This document shows, piece by piece, positions 45,311-58,430 of a DNA stretch of 64,000 nt. Numbering within the stretch: position 1 is the stretch's first letter; every line of letters starts with the position of its first letter. The notes under the pieces were generated by a model. The model did not search any database. It worked only from the letters and a program-made list of their open reading frames with translations, and had not been told where the DNA came from. This DNA is from Endocalyx cinctus (lineage: Eukaryota > Ascomycota > Sordariomycetes > Amphisphaeriales > Apiosporaceae). Both the position numbers and the translations under genes were made by a program. The DNA lies in assembly GCA_001600455.1 (NCBI GenBank), contig BCKC01000005.1, positions 1,674,001 to 1,738,000 on the forward strand, in the 5' to 3' direction.

Positions 45311-47668
45311 AATATCATGTGAAATCAAAAGTTTCAAGTAGGACAGAAAGTTGTGACCCATACGCGCATACCTGACTATGTACATCTAGTAGTATACAGC
45401 AATGCTTACCGTATCAGTACATTTCGGAAAGCATGAAATTCATTAACCATCTTGTTTTGAGTTACGGTTACAACAAAGGAAGCCGGAATAGTATCAGACG
45501 AACGTGCTCGTCAGTTCAAGATCAAGTTTCGAGAAATCAATCGTTCGATTTGATTCAATGAAATTCATACCAATCCCACATTCCTACCCCAATATACATA
45601 TACATGTATACTTATGGTACTATACCGTACTATATTTCGTACGCAAGCTATTTCATATAATTTAAATCCTCTCCGAAACGGCGTATAGACGGTCTGTCTA
45701 GGACGCGCGTCGCTCATTTATCGCACGTGCGTATGGTAACTTATGGTTACTTCTTTGGTGGAGAAAAGGGGCGAGGAAGAAAATACTACGACGCTAAGTA
45801 AAATACCATAGCAGCATAGTAAACCTGGGGCTGAACCGAATTATCCAATCAACAGGGATTACCTAATGACGACAACAACCTTAGTTTTATTTCCTTCTCT
45901 AGTAACTGAGACCTTCAATTTTATCCCACACCATTGCTTTGAATACAAAAATCAGATCTACGATATCTTGAATTTGGATGAAAGCAGTGTAGTGTGCTTG
46001 CGCTATATTAACTCAACCGGCGCACGTTCATAAGAAAGCACCCTTGTTCTTAAAATTCCCCCATCTGAGATTCGGCTTCCGTTCGGCTTCGTCACCGTCT
46101 AGTCAATCCGTCCTCTCGGGTACGCTTACTCCAGGCTTGAGCCCCTAGTAAAAAGTCTAAGAGTTGAAGAACCCGTGATACTATCTTAGGTAGTGTACTC
46201 GCACTTGACCAAGAGTCGCTTCGTCTACCAACCAAGCTTTTTTCCTCAGATCGCAAAAACATGCCGGTAACTTTATTTCACTCTGCCTATATGTCAAACT
46301 ACTCCCTGGAAGGAGTGTCGACGTAACACACCAAAAAGTACCCTGCATACGTAAATATTTCTTCTCTTGAAACTTCTTTCGAACTTTGGAATATATGTTT
46401 CCTTCCACTGATGCCCGAGGCCTTGTTTCTGATATGAACATGTTTCAAAGGCCTCGTTTTCTCCTATTGACTACCACCTCACCTGCATATCCGTGATAAA
46501 GTTACCTTGCTTGAAGATCAACAATGCGAAACTCGGGATGAAAACGTGGTGAGATAAGCAAACCCCCATGATGGCGTACCCAACCACGCAAACACCGAGT
46601 ACCATAAGTAATAATGAAAACTTCAATAGCCTAACGGTCCTCCCCATAAAAATATTTTTCATGGGAAAAATAATCAAAGCAGTGTCCACATATCTCTGTG
46701 CCGCTTACGTGGAAATCCCATACGCTAACTACCTAAGTAGGGAATTTTAAACGTGACTGATCCGTAGCGTACGCTAAAGAACATGGATTTTGTCCTCATC
46801 CTCATCCTCATCCCATAGCAAAAGGAAGCATGTCATCATTATGGGCTTTATTCGTCCCCCTCTCTTACCAGGTATTAAACCTTAATTTGGCCCAGGCCCC
46901 CAGTCCGTTGGCCCCCTTTTACGTCGGCATGTGTAATCAGAACGCACACTTATTCAACAGCCAGCCCACCCTTTATTAAGTGATGAAAATATGAGGGCAT
47001 TCGAGTCGTCTCATCTCGTAGCCGACACCTCATCGGCGCGGGGAAAAGTGGCTCGCAATCTTCGGACGACGTACACATACACCTATGACTAGCTCACTAC
47101 TGCTTACATACTTGTAGTAGTAGTAGTCTTTCTATGGGTATATAATAAAAACTAAGCAGGTATTTTCGGACCTACCCGGCATAAATAATACGTACTTACT
47201 TGATACCTAGCAGTTCATCTCATTTAATATTAATAAGCACCATGCTAATATGTAGTTTACCTTAATACGAGACAACATCAGACGAGGCTCTATATAACAA
47301 TAAACGGCTGTGGATACGGCAAACCTGGGCGTTTTTACCGGTTCAGGTGACGTCTTTCGCTGTCGATTCTCTCCCGGCATTTATCACCGAACCATGCCGT
47401 ACCACATGGGAGATTAACTGCGTAGCACCGACCACACAAAATCTTCCTGCGTTACGTTACGCCAAGAACGGATCAGAACGATGCGAGCTGTGTGTGTGTG
47501 CACGCACGTCCCATCTTTTCTTATCCCCTCAAATCAGCTCGTAACACATTCGTAACCCCCTTTGTCACTGTACAGCAACCAATACACAACCAAGTTTAAA
47601 TCTTTTTTTTAAGCTTTCATTCTCTCCCTCCCTCTTGGTAGTCCCCGAATCGCGGTATCCGGAAAGTG

Positions 47669-47690
47669 AAAAAAAAAAAAAAAAAAAAAA
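47669..47690. repeat. Poly-A tract (22 bp)
   Basis: Twenty-two A residues in a row in the gene-poor block. It could be the tail of an old retroposed sequence, but nothing upstream of it resembles a retroelement. Confidence 0.9.
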
Positions 47691-50600
47691 GTATACACGG
47701 TTACGTCTCCTGCAGTCGGTTACCTACACTTGAACTATTTGATTGTTGACTCATCCTGAACGAGGCTAGCCTCCACCACCACCTTATATGTATAAGACTC
47801 GCTAATCTCCAAGAAAATAGGGTGCATCTCTCTGCCCTCCCTCCCCTCCTCCCCACGAGGTAATATAATATGACGCAAGGTAATATATGTAGCGGTGTGA
47901 TGAGAGTGGTGATGAGAAAAGTCGGTCCTATCTCAACCTCGGGTACCTCTTAGGAATTATCGTCGGTCTACTTACTTACACTTACTTACTTACCTTCCTA
48001 CTCAACACCCGCTGAACGTCAACCCCCAAGCTTCTTTCCTTCTATGCCTTCACATGGTAAGACCTAAAACGACCAGCCACTGCCACCTTGCGGAAATGAA
48101 GTTACCTATTTCGTCTTTCCCTCGTTACAGTCGTAGGGCATGCATGCATGCATACATACATGCCCCTTCGGTTTACCAACCGGGGATTCCTTGTCCTACC
48201 TGCCTTTTCTATTTCCTTTGTGTGTCTGTTTTTTTTTTCAGCCAGGACAATCAAATAGTAAATTCCTAACTTTTTCAGACTTCAGAGACGGCAAAACCAA
48301 TTGCTCGGTACTTAGTATGTAATTTCGCTTAAGAGCTAAAAAGACGACAGCTTTTACAAGTACGATTTGATGCGTCTGCTTGAGGCAACGGCTATTAGGG
48401 GCCGTCCTTAGCTCACGACTATCAGCTTGTCTGACGCGTAATCTCCCGACCAAGATTTTATACGTATGATTTGTGGGTGAGCTATTATTATTATACTAAG
48501 ATATGATATGTCCATGTGGATTCCTTATTCGATTTTTTTTTTCTTGTCCCTCTCTTCCTACACATATTTTATTCTACTACGTAACTTTTAGCACTGCGCT
48601 AGCGGCTTGTCGCAAATTAGAGCGAGAGGATTAGAAATGAAATTTTACTATATATATATTTATATATCACACGCTAAATGGATGAACCTGGTATGATTGA
48701 CGAACACGTTCGGGTGAGAGTGTTCTCTCTGCGATCTGCTCTTTGCAGGGAAGTAGAGTGCGAGAAGAAGAAGAAAAAACTCAATGGTTTGTCATCCCAT
48801 CGTCTGATTGTCTTTCTCACTTACTACCTAATTTAGATATTTTTTTTTCTATATGTGCATAGTACGTCTATCCTGCGGTGAAGGGCGTAATCCATGTAAT
48901 GTAGCATCGAGCCTTTCTCACAGAGGTGACGCCTAAGCCGGGGGGTCGAGGGCACTCCTTTGGGGAGGGAATGCCACGTTCCCCAGGTTGGGTGGTATAC
49001 CTAATGCGGTGATGTATGTTACGTCATGCACTAATGAACGAACGGTGTAGTTGAATAGTCGTATGTGAAATATATTTATATTCAGTTCATATTCGTAGGG
49101 CATTAGATCACCGCTTCCCTACGCGTAGATCGACGGGCCAATGAACATGTAAAGAAGACTGCACTGCGCGGCTTTTAAGGAAACAAGGCGTACATTTTGT
49201 GCAGTAACTGGGCGTGATACGTCCTCATTCTTACTCATATTCCCTCGTATACTGATATTAACTCAGCGCCCCCTTACCCACATCTAATATCAGCAATAAT
49301 ATCTTAAGAGAAGCTTTAATTGTACAATATCGTTGTTCCTGGGGTAGCTCGATAATTTAGAAACCGGAATAATAGCTCTGTAATTATTTATCGTCAAGAA
49401 CACGCTGCTCTGACGTGGAAGTGTTTGCTGACATGCTTACGCATATCTGCACTTCCCCCATCCATTATCTATTTGTACGTATACAGGTCGTTGTGTTGGG
49501 CCTAGTCTTCTGGCTTCCCTGGAGAAGGTTTCCCTCGCCCGGTCTAGACAACTGCCTAGTCCGTCACCGCTTTACTGAGGCGCTGCTCAAGGCGTGCTCG
49601 GGTGTGGCTAGGAAAAATGGCCGAAGCCGGGTCAGTGAATTGTCAGCAAATATTGGTATTGTGGACCAGGCTAGGGCCTTTAGTAGCTCACGGGAACGAC
49701 GGGAATGATGTGTATAGGTGGCTTATGACCATCCTCGTTGGTGATTAACTAGTTTAAGATAATAGACTCTACTACAACGACTAGTTCAATCCGGATATAT
49801 CATCCTTACCTCTGTGGCTTTGCCTGACAGTTGACGAGGCCATCATCATGATCATTCCAATATAAGACAATATGCAGTTACGGGTAACACAACTCACCGA
49901 ATATCATTACAGTCCACTCATGCAGTCTTCTTATATACAATCCAACAAAGGAAATCACTCCACAGCGGCAAATTATGTGACTCTAACTAACCAAGTCATA
50001 TCTAATAGCTGTTGAAATGTGGAAGAGGTGTTGAACGTTGAACATTGAACGTGACCTTTAAGTGAAAGTTATACCTAGGGATATATTGATTAACAATGAG
50101 AAGGTTCAGATCCTTCAAGATATAGGTAACATGATATTCATGGTAGATATATATTGATAACAGGAGCAATATAACGATTTCCGTAGATGATTGAGTATAA
50201 AGTTACACTCACAATTTACTATTGATTCTGATCTGTTCGAATCACAAAGTATTAAAGAGGTTGTAACGTATCGAGATCACCAACGCACAAGCAGCTTCTA
50301 CGATGCTGATTAATATATGAAGTTTAGCTCGTTATAGTCAGGAAGAGGGATATATTAAAAACATGATCCAGTCCTCCTGTACGCGTATCATAACTGAGGT
50401 TCTCTGTTGGTAGTCTAATACACAACTAAGTAGATAATTACTGCATCTCATCTGACTATTCAAGCTCTTGTCTGATGTTACATAGGACCGAAAGTGTCAA
50501 CGGCGTAGAACGCTATATATTCATCAACTTGTATGAGATATATACACTACTTCTCTCCCTTCCAGGTCTGGAAATCTTGTTATCAAGTATATCCACGTAT

Positions 50601-50981
50601 AAATATGATGAATGCGATCATAGACGTACGTCTGTACGGTGAAAGGGGCAGCCCTGGAGGCCTAGTAGACAACACGGTATCAATACAGTGTAAATTGCCA
50701 AATATGTGGTATTTTATGTTATTCGCACTCTGCCGTCTAAGAAAAAGGGGAGGTCAAGCCTCAAATGTGGCTGGGATTGTGTGGCGCTTAAAGGGGTTTT
50801 CAAAGCATTGTATTAATTATGTCCGACTAGATAGAAGACCTGAACGACTCAGGAACATCTTGGTTCCTTTTCGTCCGGGCTTGAATACGTATTCAAGAAA
50901 ACAAGTACTTATTCTGAGCCCAGTTATGCCGGGCCAGAATCCACATTACGATTTGACGAAGTGGTGGTACGTTTACCAAGA

Positions 50982-51860
50982 CTAGGTAGGTGTTGAAGGA
51001 GTAATAGACTTGCTGTCTGCTAATGCGCCACCGTGAGAAGAGAGTGCTTGTAAAATTGCTGCGTCTTTTAACTTGGTATCACGTTTCATTACTCCTCCAT
51101 CTGCAGAGGTTTCCTGCACGAGGTTCCGGAATGAAGGGTTAAAGCGAGCAAACAATTTGATATAGTCTTCGAGAGCTTCAACTTGGGGTTTCTATGAGTT
51201 GGCACTTAAGGGATACCTTGATGAAAAAAACTATTCAAGCGTTGATCTATTTGTGTGGTTTTTTTTAAAAAAATTATTTTGATTGGCACCTTTATGGAGA
51301 AGGAGCTTATATACCAGTTGCCTACGATAATGTTTATCGTATTGGCCGTTGCGGGAGGCGTTTTGCAGAGCAGTGTCTCCGTTTTGATTTTGTTTACCAA
51401 GGTTAGCCCTTTGTAACATGATAAATTCTACATATCTCAACAGATTGTTCAATATACCCATAAGGCACATACATTAATGGTATATGATAGTTATATAGAT
51501 GATTTGGAGTAGTCCCATGTTCGATAATAATTTATAGAAGGCATTACTTCGCTTTTAAACGACTTTGTAGTATTCTCGTTACTATGATATATTCTTCTTG
51601 TATAAAGGGGACATCGGCGTCATTGGTTAGAAGTAACTCAAGGAGTGAATAACCATTTTGACCGAGTGTAGCAAATACCGGTCATATATCTATTTATCAT
51701 GCATTCGCACCGGTTCCAGACTCGAAAGTACTCTAGCAGGTACTAGACTACTTGTTATGATAACATTTTGCAGCAATTCGACATCAAATTGGCCAAATGC
51801 TTCATGCTAATGACCGGAAAGCTTAGAGAGTAGTCATTTTGCAAACAGACCGTCAGATAT
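50982..51860 (-). pseudogene. Decayed ankyrin-repeat gene
   Basis: Read on the minus strand, separate frames give ankyrin-like units: LGQNGYSLLELLLTNDADV (about 51600-51660), IIIEHGTTPNHLYN (about 51490-51535), and QNGDTALQNASRNGQYD with VYKLLLHKGANQN (51270-51400). The units are broken by stops and frame changes. The 3' part, 51191-50982, is a clean 69-codon frame after a CATAG acceptor-like string (KPQVEALEDYIKLFARF ... SITPSTPT stop), probably the original C-terminus. Ankyrin genes of this kind are often NLR- or HET-like in fungi, but no effector domain is left. A working gene with many small introns is unlikely given the density of stops. Confidence 0.55.
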
Positions 51861-52428
51861 ATCATCGAGTTGTGTGTGGAAAAGAAAAGTTGGTTACATG
51901 GCTATTATACGTACTGGTACTTGCACACCCTACTTGGGCAGCTACCTACTGAGATACTTATAAGACAAGAATTGGGATCTGAAGAAAATATTATAATGGA
52001 TTTTCTCCCACCACTCTACCAAGAGCACCGCTTTAGACGAGGTAACAGAAGATTTCGTCCGAGTTCCCCAACTTGATTTCGAAATCAGCGGCCTAAATTG
52101 ACCGTGTATTTCAAGTAATTATGAAGATATTCATAATACTTGTTGTAACATAAGTAAGCCGAGCCTGTCAAATATGTAGCAACAGAAGATATTATCGGTG
52201 GGTTATATTGTATTCATTACCGTAGCAGCGTAGATAATGATTAACGACAAGTGAGTGCTATCAAGCCTATTCAGAAGCGCCTTACGTGAGTTTTATCGGC
52301 GCGCATCACATGGCCAGGAATGTTCTTACTGGAAAGATACCTAGCTCGTTGTATATTAACATCTTAACTATATACACCCTATCTTATTTTCATATACCCT
52401 AGAATCCTCATCGGCATTTATTGCCATA
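51861..52428. other. Intergenic spacer
   Basis: AT-rich. It may include further upstream remains of the ankyrin relic and, at the right, the 3' UTR of UTP4. The frame at 51870-52076 (plus) has no family signal. Confidence 0.5.
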
Positions 52429-55252
52429 TCACCTTTCATATTCCCCATTTCCGTAGTACCTATTAGGCATATCGATATCCCATTCTGGCCTCTCCACTAG
52501 AGCTACCTCCAAAGGCTTGTTGCCCGACGATATCGATCCTGTTGCATTCGCAGTTATGTCCTTAGAAAGGTCGGCATTGGTCTCCCCGTTCAATTTCTCC
52601 GCCTCATCCACATCGTCATCTCCTAATGGAACGATCCCCAAAATTGGCCTGTACTTGTAAGTTTGCCAAAAAGATGCTTTCTGCTCGGAGGTCGCTGGTT
52701 TCCCTTGAGCGCCTCTAAGAAGGGCCAGTTCGCTGGCGCCTTGACGCTCGTCGCCGTCTGAATCCTCACTCTCGCTCTCCTCGTCGCCAGGCTGGCTAGT
52801 GTGATCCGTATCCATGGGATCGGAAACTGGGCCGTCCAATGACAATTCTTCGGGGTCTTCGCCTTTGGTGTGACGTAAGACTTTTGTCGGACCTGACGCC
52901 TCGCCCTTAACCATTTTACTACCAGCGCCAGTATCCGCGCCTCGTTTGCGTTTCCTTCCTTGCTTGGCTAGCGCATCTCCATTTGTCACCGACACCTCTT
53001 GTCCTGCGAAGTCTTGTGACGTGTCGAACATGAAGAGAAAATTGTTACCATAAAGCCAAACTCGATTGCCCGACCAAAAGGCCCCCTTTACTAAGTCTCG
53101 GATATCTCGGAACTCAGGCGGAAACCTAGAGATAGGATTGCGCCTGGTCCAAGGGTTGAGCGCTCCTATAGTAGGGTTGATGACTAACATCTGTGGTTTG
53201 GCGGTTATAGTAAGGAGGTTATAATCGTCAGTCGTAGTGTCCTCACTTGCAACAGACTTCGTTCTTGGAATATGGTTGGAGAATGACAGAACTGTGGGTG
53301 CCGATTGAAGTCTAGGAACCAATGACGCGTTCGGGTTTCGTTTCCATCCAACTTCTTCGACAATGCCACTGTCCTTGTTATCTTCATTATCGCTGTCATC
53401 ACTATGTGACGCGTCACTCCCCTCGTCACCGGCTTCGTTTTGTATCCCTAACTGTGGCTGGCCGAGAACCCACGTATCAATGTAACCCGCTAAGTCCGCT
53501 GTCGCAAGCATCTTACTGTCAGGAGAAAAGGCAGCATGAGTGATCCTTCTATCGTAGTTGCCTAAGCCCACGACCGAGTGACTTTTTGGGACTTTGCGAG
53601 TAATTCGTCGTAACCGAGTAACTCTAGGAAGTATTACAGGTTTACTCGATCCATCAGCTTCTCGATGTATCCGTAACAGGGAAATTTTGCTGCCATCCTG
53701 AATAAGGCACAGCCATCGGCCATCGGGTGATATTTCGACATGGTTCGCACCTTGTGACGAACTCTTTTCATCTATCTCAACTTTGGAGATTTTAAGTTCG
53801 TCGCGAGTATTGTCACGAGGTGTCAGGTAAAAGGACTTAATAGAGCAGGTAGTTGACACAACGAGAAATGATCCATCATTACTGATCGCCGCAGATGTCA
53901 CGTTAGCCTCTCCAGAAATGAGTATTCGCGCTAACAGCTTGCGGTTTTTAGCAACGCCATCCGTCTGAGCAGGGCTGGCCAGATCTTGTACTGATTTTCT
54001 CAGACGCCAGATATGAACTTCGCGCTCCCACCAACTGATGATAATCCTGCCCTTGCGCGCACTTTGTAAAGGTGGATTTTGGGGAAGGTAGGATAATTTT
54101 CGGTGGTACTCCGTGCCGGCTTCTCGCAATGGCATGACTATGGGGCTAGCGTCGGGACCTTGATTGGGAATAGAGTTAACGACTTGAAACAGCGCAAGAA
54201 AAGTTTAAGAAACACTAACCTCCCGAGACTACAACACTGATGCCTTGTCCCTCGAAAGATGCCATTGTTTTGACATCATGTTGATGATACCTCTTATGCC
54301 AGACCTTTCCCCATCTTGTACCGGAACCTGAAGTCTTCCTATACAGGACGGTTCTCCGGTCCATTCCACCGCTAATTATGGTAGAACCATCGGCGCTGAC
54401 GGCAAGGGACAGAACATCCTGGTTGTGCGCCTGGAGCCTCTGCGCCTGAGTGTATGTTCTTCCATCCCATATGCAAACTTGACCGGTCGAATCGGCTGAA
54501 ACAATGTCTCCGTCTTGTAGACACTTAACGGACCAGACGATTATATCCCTAGCTCCACCGGAAAGATCGGAGCCTAGTGTCATCTTAGCCAATAGGTTAC
54601 CGTGGCGCATGTCGTAAATTCGAATACAGCTGTCAGAGCATCCGACGACGATCATAGTTTTCTTTTCGTGACGTTGAAAGGCAATGCTCGTCATTTTGGT
54701 CTTTTTGGTTGACCTGACAAGGATGCGATCAAAGCGAAGATCGTTATCTTCTAAGGAATAAAGAACTAGGTTTCCCTCCATAGTACCTGCGACGAGCTTT
54801 TTTCCATTCTGCATAGACTCGCTAGCAGAGGATGCAGAAGTAGAAGAAAGTGACGGTGGAGCGGCGAGGCACCATATATCGCCATGCATACCACTCGCCT
54901 GTTTTTTGGGCTTCCCAGCTTCTAAATCCCACTCCGTGATCGTACTGGTGTAACCAATACTGAAGAGTCTCGATTTTCCGGCCAATTTAGTGCCATCTTG
55001 TAGAACTTGAGCAGATTCGTTTACCCATACGAGTCCGTCGATACTTCTATCTTTTCCGCCATGTAGGATTGTTTCTTGGTGCCAAAGGCCGTCTAAAGGG
55101 TTCCATATCTCGATATCGCCATTTGCTCGACCGATCGCTAAACGCACCGGGGTAGATTTCTGAGATTTGGAAGGAAGAGTCGAGTAGGAAAATGCCAATG
55201 CATTGATGGCAGAAGGAGGGTAAGATACAAAGCGACAGCGATGAATATCCAT
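52429..55252 (-). CDS. UTP4: U3 snoRNP WD-repeat protein Utp4 (cirhin)
   Basis: Exon 1 is 54220-55252, exon 2 is 52429-54158; the 61-bp intron runs GTTAGT...AAG and joins VVVSGG to PDASPIVMPLRE. The product is 920 residues. The start MDIHRCRFVSYPPSAINALAF is the characteristic Utp4 N-terminus; an ATG 18 bp further upstream is not preferred. WD-type blades follow (LAIGRANGDIEIWNP, SADSTGQVCIWDGRTY, LATADLAGYIDTWVLGQ), and an acidic/Lys-rich insert lies around 700-800. Utp4 is part of the t-UTP (UtpA) complex, which binds pre-rRNA in the nucleolus and is needed for 18S rRNA maturation. It marks the right border of the gene-poor block. Confidence 0.93.
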
Positions 55253-55847
55253 TATTGTTGCTTTGGTCAAAACCCTTTGAGAAATTGTAGGTAGAAAAGC
55301 AACTTTTCCATCAGCTACTGTACTGGGAGTGAACTTTGTTATAGTTGCATACTGAAAAAAAAGGTACCAAAATATTTTTCTAAATTTTTGGCTTATCGAT
55401 TCTTATCGGACAAGCCATCATTTAAGCTGTGGTCAGTGCAGAATACCAGCACCCCCACCATCCCACTAATGCATACCGTATCTAATACAGTAAATCATAG
55501 TGGTTCATACTGTTGATGGCGATTCCGAGCTTCGTAAGTTTATTATTTCCATTTTAATTCTAACTTAATATTTATCCGTATGGCCTTTTTTTTTTTTTTT
55601 CATATTAGTATAGGGTAAATTACCATGATGATATTTCCATCCTGGGTGATGAGACGAATGATTATATTGAAGAGAAAGATGAAGTTGTATTGGCCTTCTA
55701 TCTCGGTAGGTCAAGGATGGATGACATATCCCCCGTCCATAATCTTGCGCCTAGAAAGTACATTGATACCCAGACATGATAGTTGCATAACTACTAAGTA
55801 CCTAAGAAAATCTGCGTTTGTGAGGATATGTATATCAACTCGTCGTT
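55253..55847. other. Divergent spacer between UTP4 and the HET gene
   Basis: AT-rich with a T16 run at about 55587-55602. Promoters of both genes must lie here. The 76-codon frame at 55625-55855 is not supported. Confidence 0.6.
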
Positions 55848-57608
55848 ATGAATGATAGCTTTATTCATAGCTCACTGAAAGATGGTGAGATCCGTCTTCT
55901 GCGATTACGTCGACGTGAGGATGGAGTCCCAACGCGCTCGACTCAGCAGGTTGAGTGCGATATCACTCCTCATCCTTTGAATGGCTGTCCCGCGTACGTC
56001 GCACTCTCTTACACATGGGGAAAGGACACGCCAAGTCACAAGGTAATGATAAATGGAAGAGCCATACTCGTCTCCGACAATCTCTACGCATTTTTTCAGC
56101 AAACCCTACATCATCAGAACCGGAGACCTTCGGCCTTGGGAGCCATTAATAATGCTGAAGATGAAACTCTCTGGTGGATAGACGCGCTTTGCATCAACCA
56201 AAACGATATCCCAGAAAGGAACTCTCAGGTCTCTAAAATGCGTCGTATATATCGTCAATCTAGCAAAACAGTGATTTGGTTGGGCTCAGCTGCAGACGGG
56301 AGTGACGAAGCATTCCAAGCCTATGACGACTATATACTGAAGTCTAGTGAAAAAAGAGCCAAGGACAGCATGAAATCTTGGTTTCAAGCACTCCCACTAG
56401 AAGCTCTCGAGAATTTGGCGAACCGGAGCTGGTGGCGTAGGGTCTGGGTCTGGCAAGAGGCGACGACGCCCAATGTACCACGAGAGATCTGGTGTGGGGA
56501 GAAACGGCTAGGATTTGAAGATATTTATAAAGCGAATGAAGAAATTCGTACTCTTATGCCTTCTTCTTTACCCGGTGCTTTTCCTTACAACAATAAAATC
56601 TCTAGCCTACGACAACTCAACGCAATACGAGCCGGCCGAAGCGCCAAGGTAAATATATCACCACTCTGGCTTCTAAGCGAAGCATCGAACCTTGAGGCCA
56701 CCGATGCTCGAGATAGAGTCTATGCGCTACTTCCGATCTGGGACGAAATCACAGGCTTGCGAGAACCCTCCGTCCCTGTTGATTATGGACTTTCTGCAGA
56801 GGATGTCTTCCGGCAAGCAACGGTATATATCTTGAATCAGAATCCTCGGCGACTCAATGTTCTGAAGCAATGCGCATGCGAACCGGATGGCAGCTTTCGA
56901 CGCTCCAGCTGGGTCCCCGACTGGTCACAGCAGATATCCCTACGACCATGGATTATGTTTATAGATTACTTCGCCAGAGTCCTGCCTCCGGCACCTGACT
57001 TCGATGCCCGGGTTACTATTTCAGCAGACCATACCAAGATCAATCTCCGAGCCCACGTCCTTGGTTCTATTCGAAGAGTGCATTCACCTATAGGTATAGA
57101 CGAGGAAGTCATGACTCTGGATCCCGGTCTCTGGGAGGCGAGATACCGGACCTGGATTCGCAAGCTCGGAGAAATCGCATACCCGAACTTTGTCGATCGC
57201 GATTACGTGGGAGGTGGCTCCATCTCCGACGCGGTGGATAAGCTCCTCGCTTTTAATCGCGACCTGGAAGAGGCACCTAAGCACTGGCCCGTATTGGAAG
57301 TCGCGAATTTTGACTTCTCCGCGCTTCCTGACCCAGCGACTGTACTCCGTGAGGGGACCCGGGGCTTCAAATACGGAGTAAGCTGCCTCGGCCTCGTGGA
57401 GACGAAAGAGGGATATCTAGGCGCGGCACTACCCGGAGCTCGGATGAACGATTTATTAGTCGGAATTCCGGGCATCCCGTGTCCGATGGCACTCCGACGA
57501 CACGGTGAGAATCTATGGCGTGTGGTTGGTTGCACCTATATTGTTGGCTTATCGAATAGAAAATCTTGGGGTGAGGAGCTCGAAGGGACCGAATTTGAGC
57601 TCATTTAA
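55848..57608 (+). CDS. HET-domain protein (heterokaryon incompatibility type)
   Basis: Single intact exon of 586 residues. The HET domain spans roughly 45-200: YVALSYTWGKD at 50-60 (the family ALSYxWG block), the INGRAILVSDNLY strand-helix at 69-80, and WWIDALCINQNDIPERNSQV at 109-128 followed by MRRIYRQSSKTVIWLG. The C-terminal half has DARDRVYALLPI, a frequent HET-family marker for substrate-like closure of the domain, and WVPDWSQ. HET proteins share a TIR-like fold and act in non-self recognition and regulated cell death after hyphal fusion. No NACHT or ankyrin part is attached. It sits next to a relic-rich block, and its partner gene is not evident. Confidence 0.95.
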   Translation: MNDSFIHSSLKDGEIRLLRLRRREDGVPTRSTQQVECDITPHPLNGCPAYVALSYTWGKDTPSHKVMINGRAILVSDNLYAFFQQTLHHQNRRPSALGAINNAEDETLWWIDALCINQNDIPERNSQVSKMRRIYRQSSKTVIWLGSAADGSDEAFQAYDDYILKSSEKRAKDSMKSWFQALPLEALENLANRSWWRRVWVWQEATTPNVPREIWCGEKRLGFEDIYKANEEIRTLMPSSLPGAFPYNNKISSLRQLNAIRAGRSAKVNISPLWLLSEASNLEATDARDRVYALLPIWDEITGLREPSVPVDYGLSAEDVFRQATVYILNQNPRRLNVLKQCACEPDGSFRRSSWVPDWSQQISLRPWIMFIDYFARVLPPAPDFDARVTISADHTKINLRAHVLGSIRRVHSPIGIDEEVMTLDPGLWEARYRTWIRKLGEIAYPNFVDRDYVGGGSISDAVDKLLAFNRDLEEAPKHWPVLEVANFDFSALPDPATVLREGTRGFKYGVSCLGLVETKEGYLGAALPGARMNDLLVGIPGIPCPMALRRHGENLWRVVGCTYIVGLSNRKSWGEELEGTEFELI

Positions 57609-58430
57609 ACAAGAGAATTAGGTAATGATGCTCTATAGTTCCAAAGGCAGTCAAGGTCGGGTTTCATGACCAGACAATGAGTAAGGATACGTCGTAAATG
57701 GATTCATGTAATAAGGAGCTCTTATATTACGAAGCAAGCATAAGCATACAATTTGTTATCATTAATTGATATCTATATTTGCTATTCGTGGTACAGTTCT
57801 TCTCTCTGTCACTAGTTAGGTAGCCGGCGTTCATGAATGTTGGTACAGACTTTGTTGCTACTTGCTAAGCGCCTAAAGACATACGGATAAGTATCATACG
57901 TATATGAAAATCAATAATGTAAGTTTCGCATATAGAAATCACAGTGATACATGCCAAACAGGATATTTCAACGACATATCTTCGCGCAAGCATTAATTAA
58001 TATTGCATAAAGTTCGGCAGATTTGAGTGATCTATAAAGAATCTAACCATGTAATAAGCACATCTACTCTCTAATATCAGAGTGACTACTAGCGGTCTTA
58101 GGAACAAGCAAGAGGATATTTTGAACTTTTTTCATTTAACGCATGGATATATGCGACTTCTAAAATGGATATATATACAGGATAGACGCAGAGGTCCGTT
58201 GAAAATCGATTACCAACCACCTAACTCCACCATCCCCGAAAACATAAAAGAAAAGAAAGACTTGTGAAAGTATGTACATGTATGCCGCCCCTCCCCTCTA
58301 AGTGAGATACAAAAACACATGATGAATCATTCATCATATACCCATATCTAAAGAATTTTTAATAAAACAACCCCTCTAGGATAAACAAGAAAAGAAGAGA
58401 CAGAGGAAAAAAAGTTTGTTCGTTCATCCC
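57609..58430. other. Convergent intergenic spacer
   Basis: AT-rich 3' regions of the HET gene and the minus-strand sulfotransferase-like gene. The frame at 58082-58267 has no support. Confidence 0.55.

Larger units (their letters stand above)
42493..50981. other. AT-rich gene-poor block
   Basis: About 8.5 kb with no intact gene I can support. Dense in TA, TAGGTA and CATA words. It contains the G run with an undetermined base at 43138-43158, an A22 run at 47669-47690, a coding relic at 44880-45310 and, directly after it, the ankyrin relic. Two GC-richer islands, 48930-49000 and 49480-49710, hold short frames without family signal. The block looks like an accessory or degenerate compartment. 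Confidence 0.6.

Noticed and set aside
48930..49000. Short GC-rich hairpin (GGCACTCC...GGAATGCC)
   Set aside because: One 8-bp stem with a mismatch is expected by chance in this length; no repeat or gene context supports it.
50533..50985. A 150-codon frame on the plus strand
   Set aside because: AT-rich codons, no recognisable domain, and its 3' end touches the better supported minus-strand ankyrin relic. It may contain relic sequence but I cannot name it.
51186..51225. Possible second copy of the foldback element
   Set aside because: Only CACTTAAGGG plus a few bases resembles the element end at 26219-26231; no inverted partner was found, so chance is more likely.
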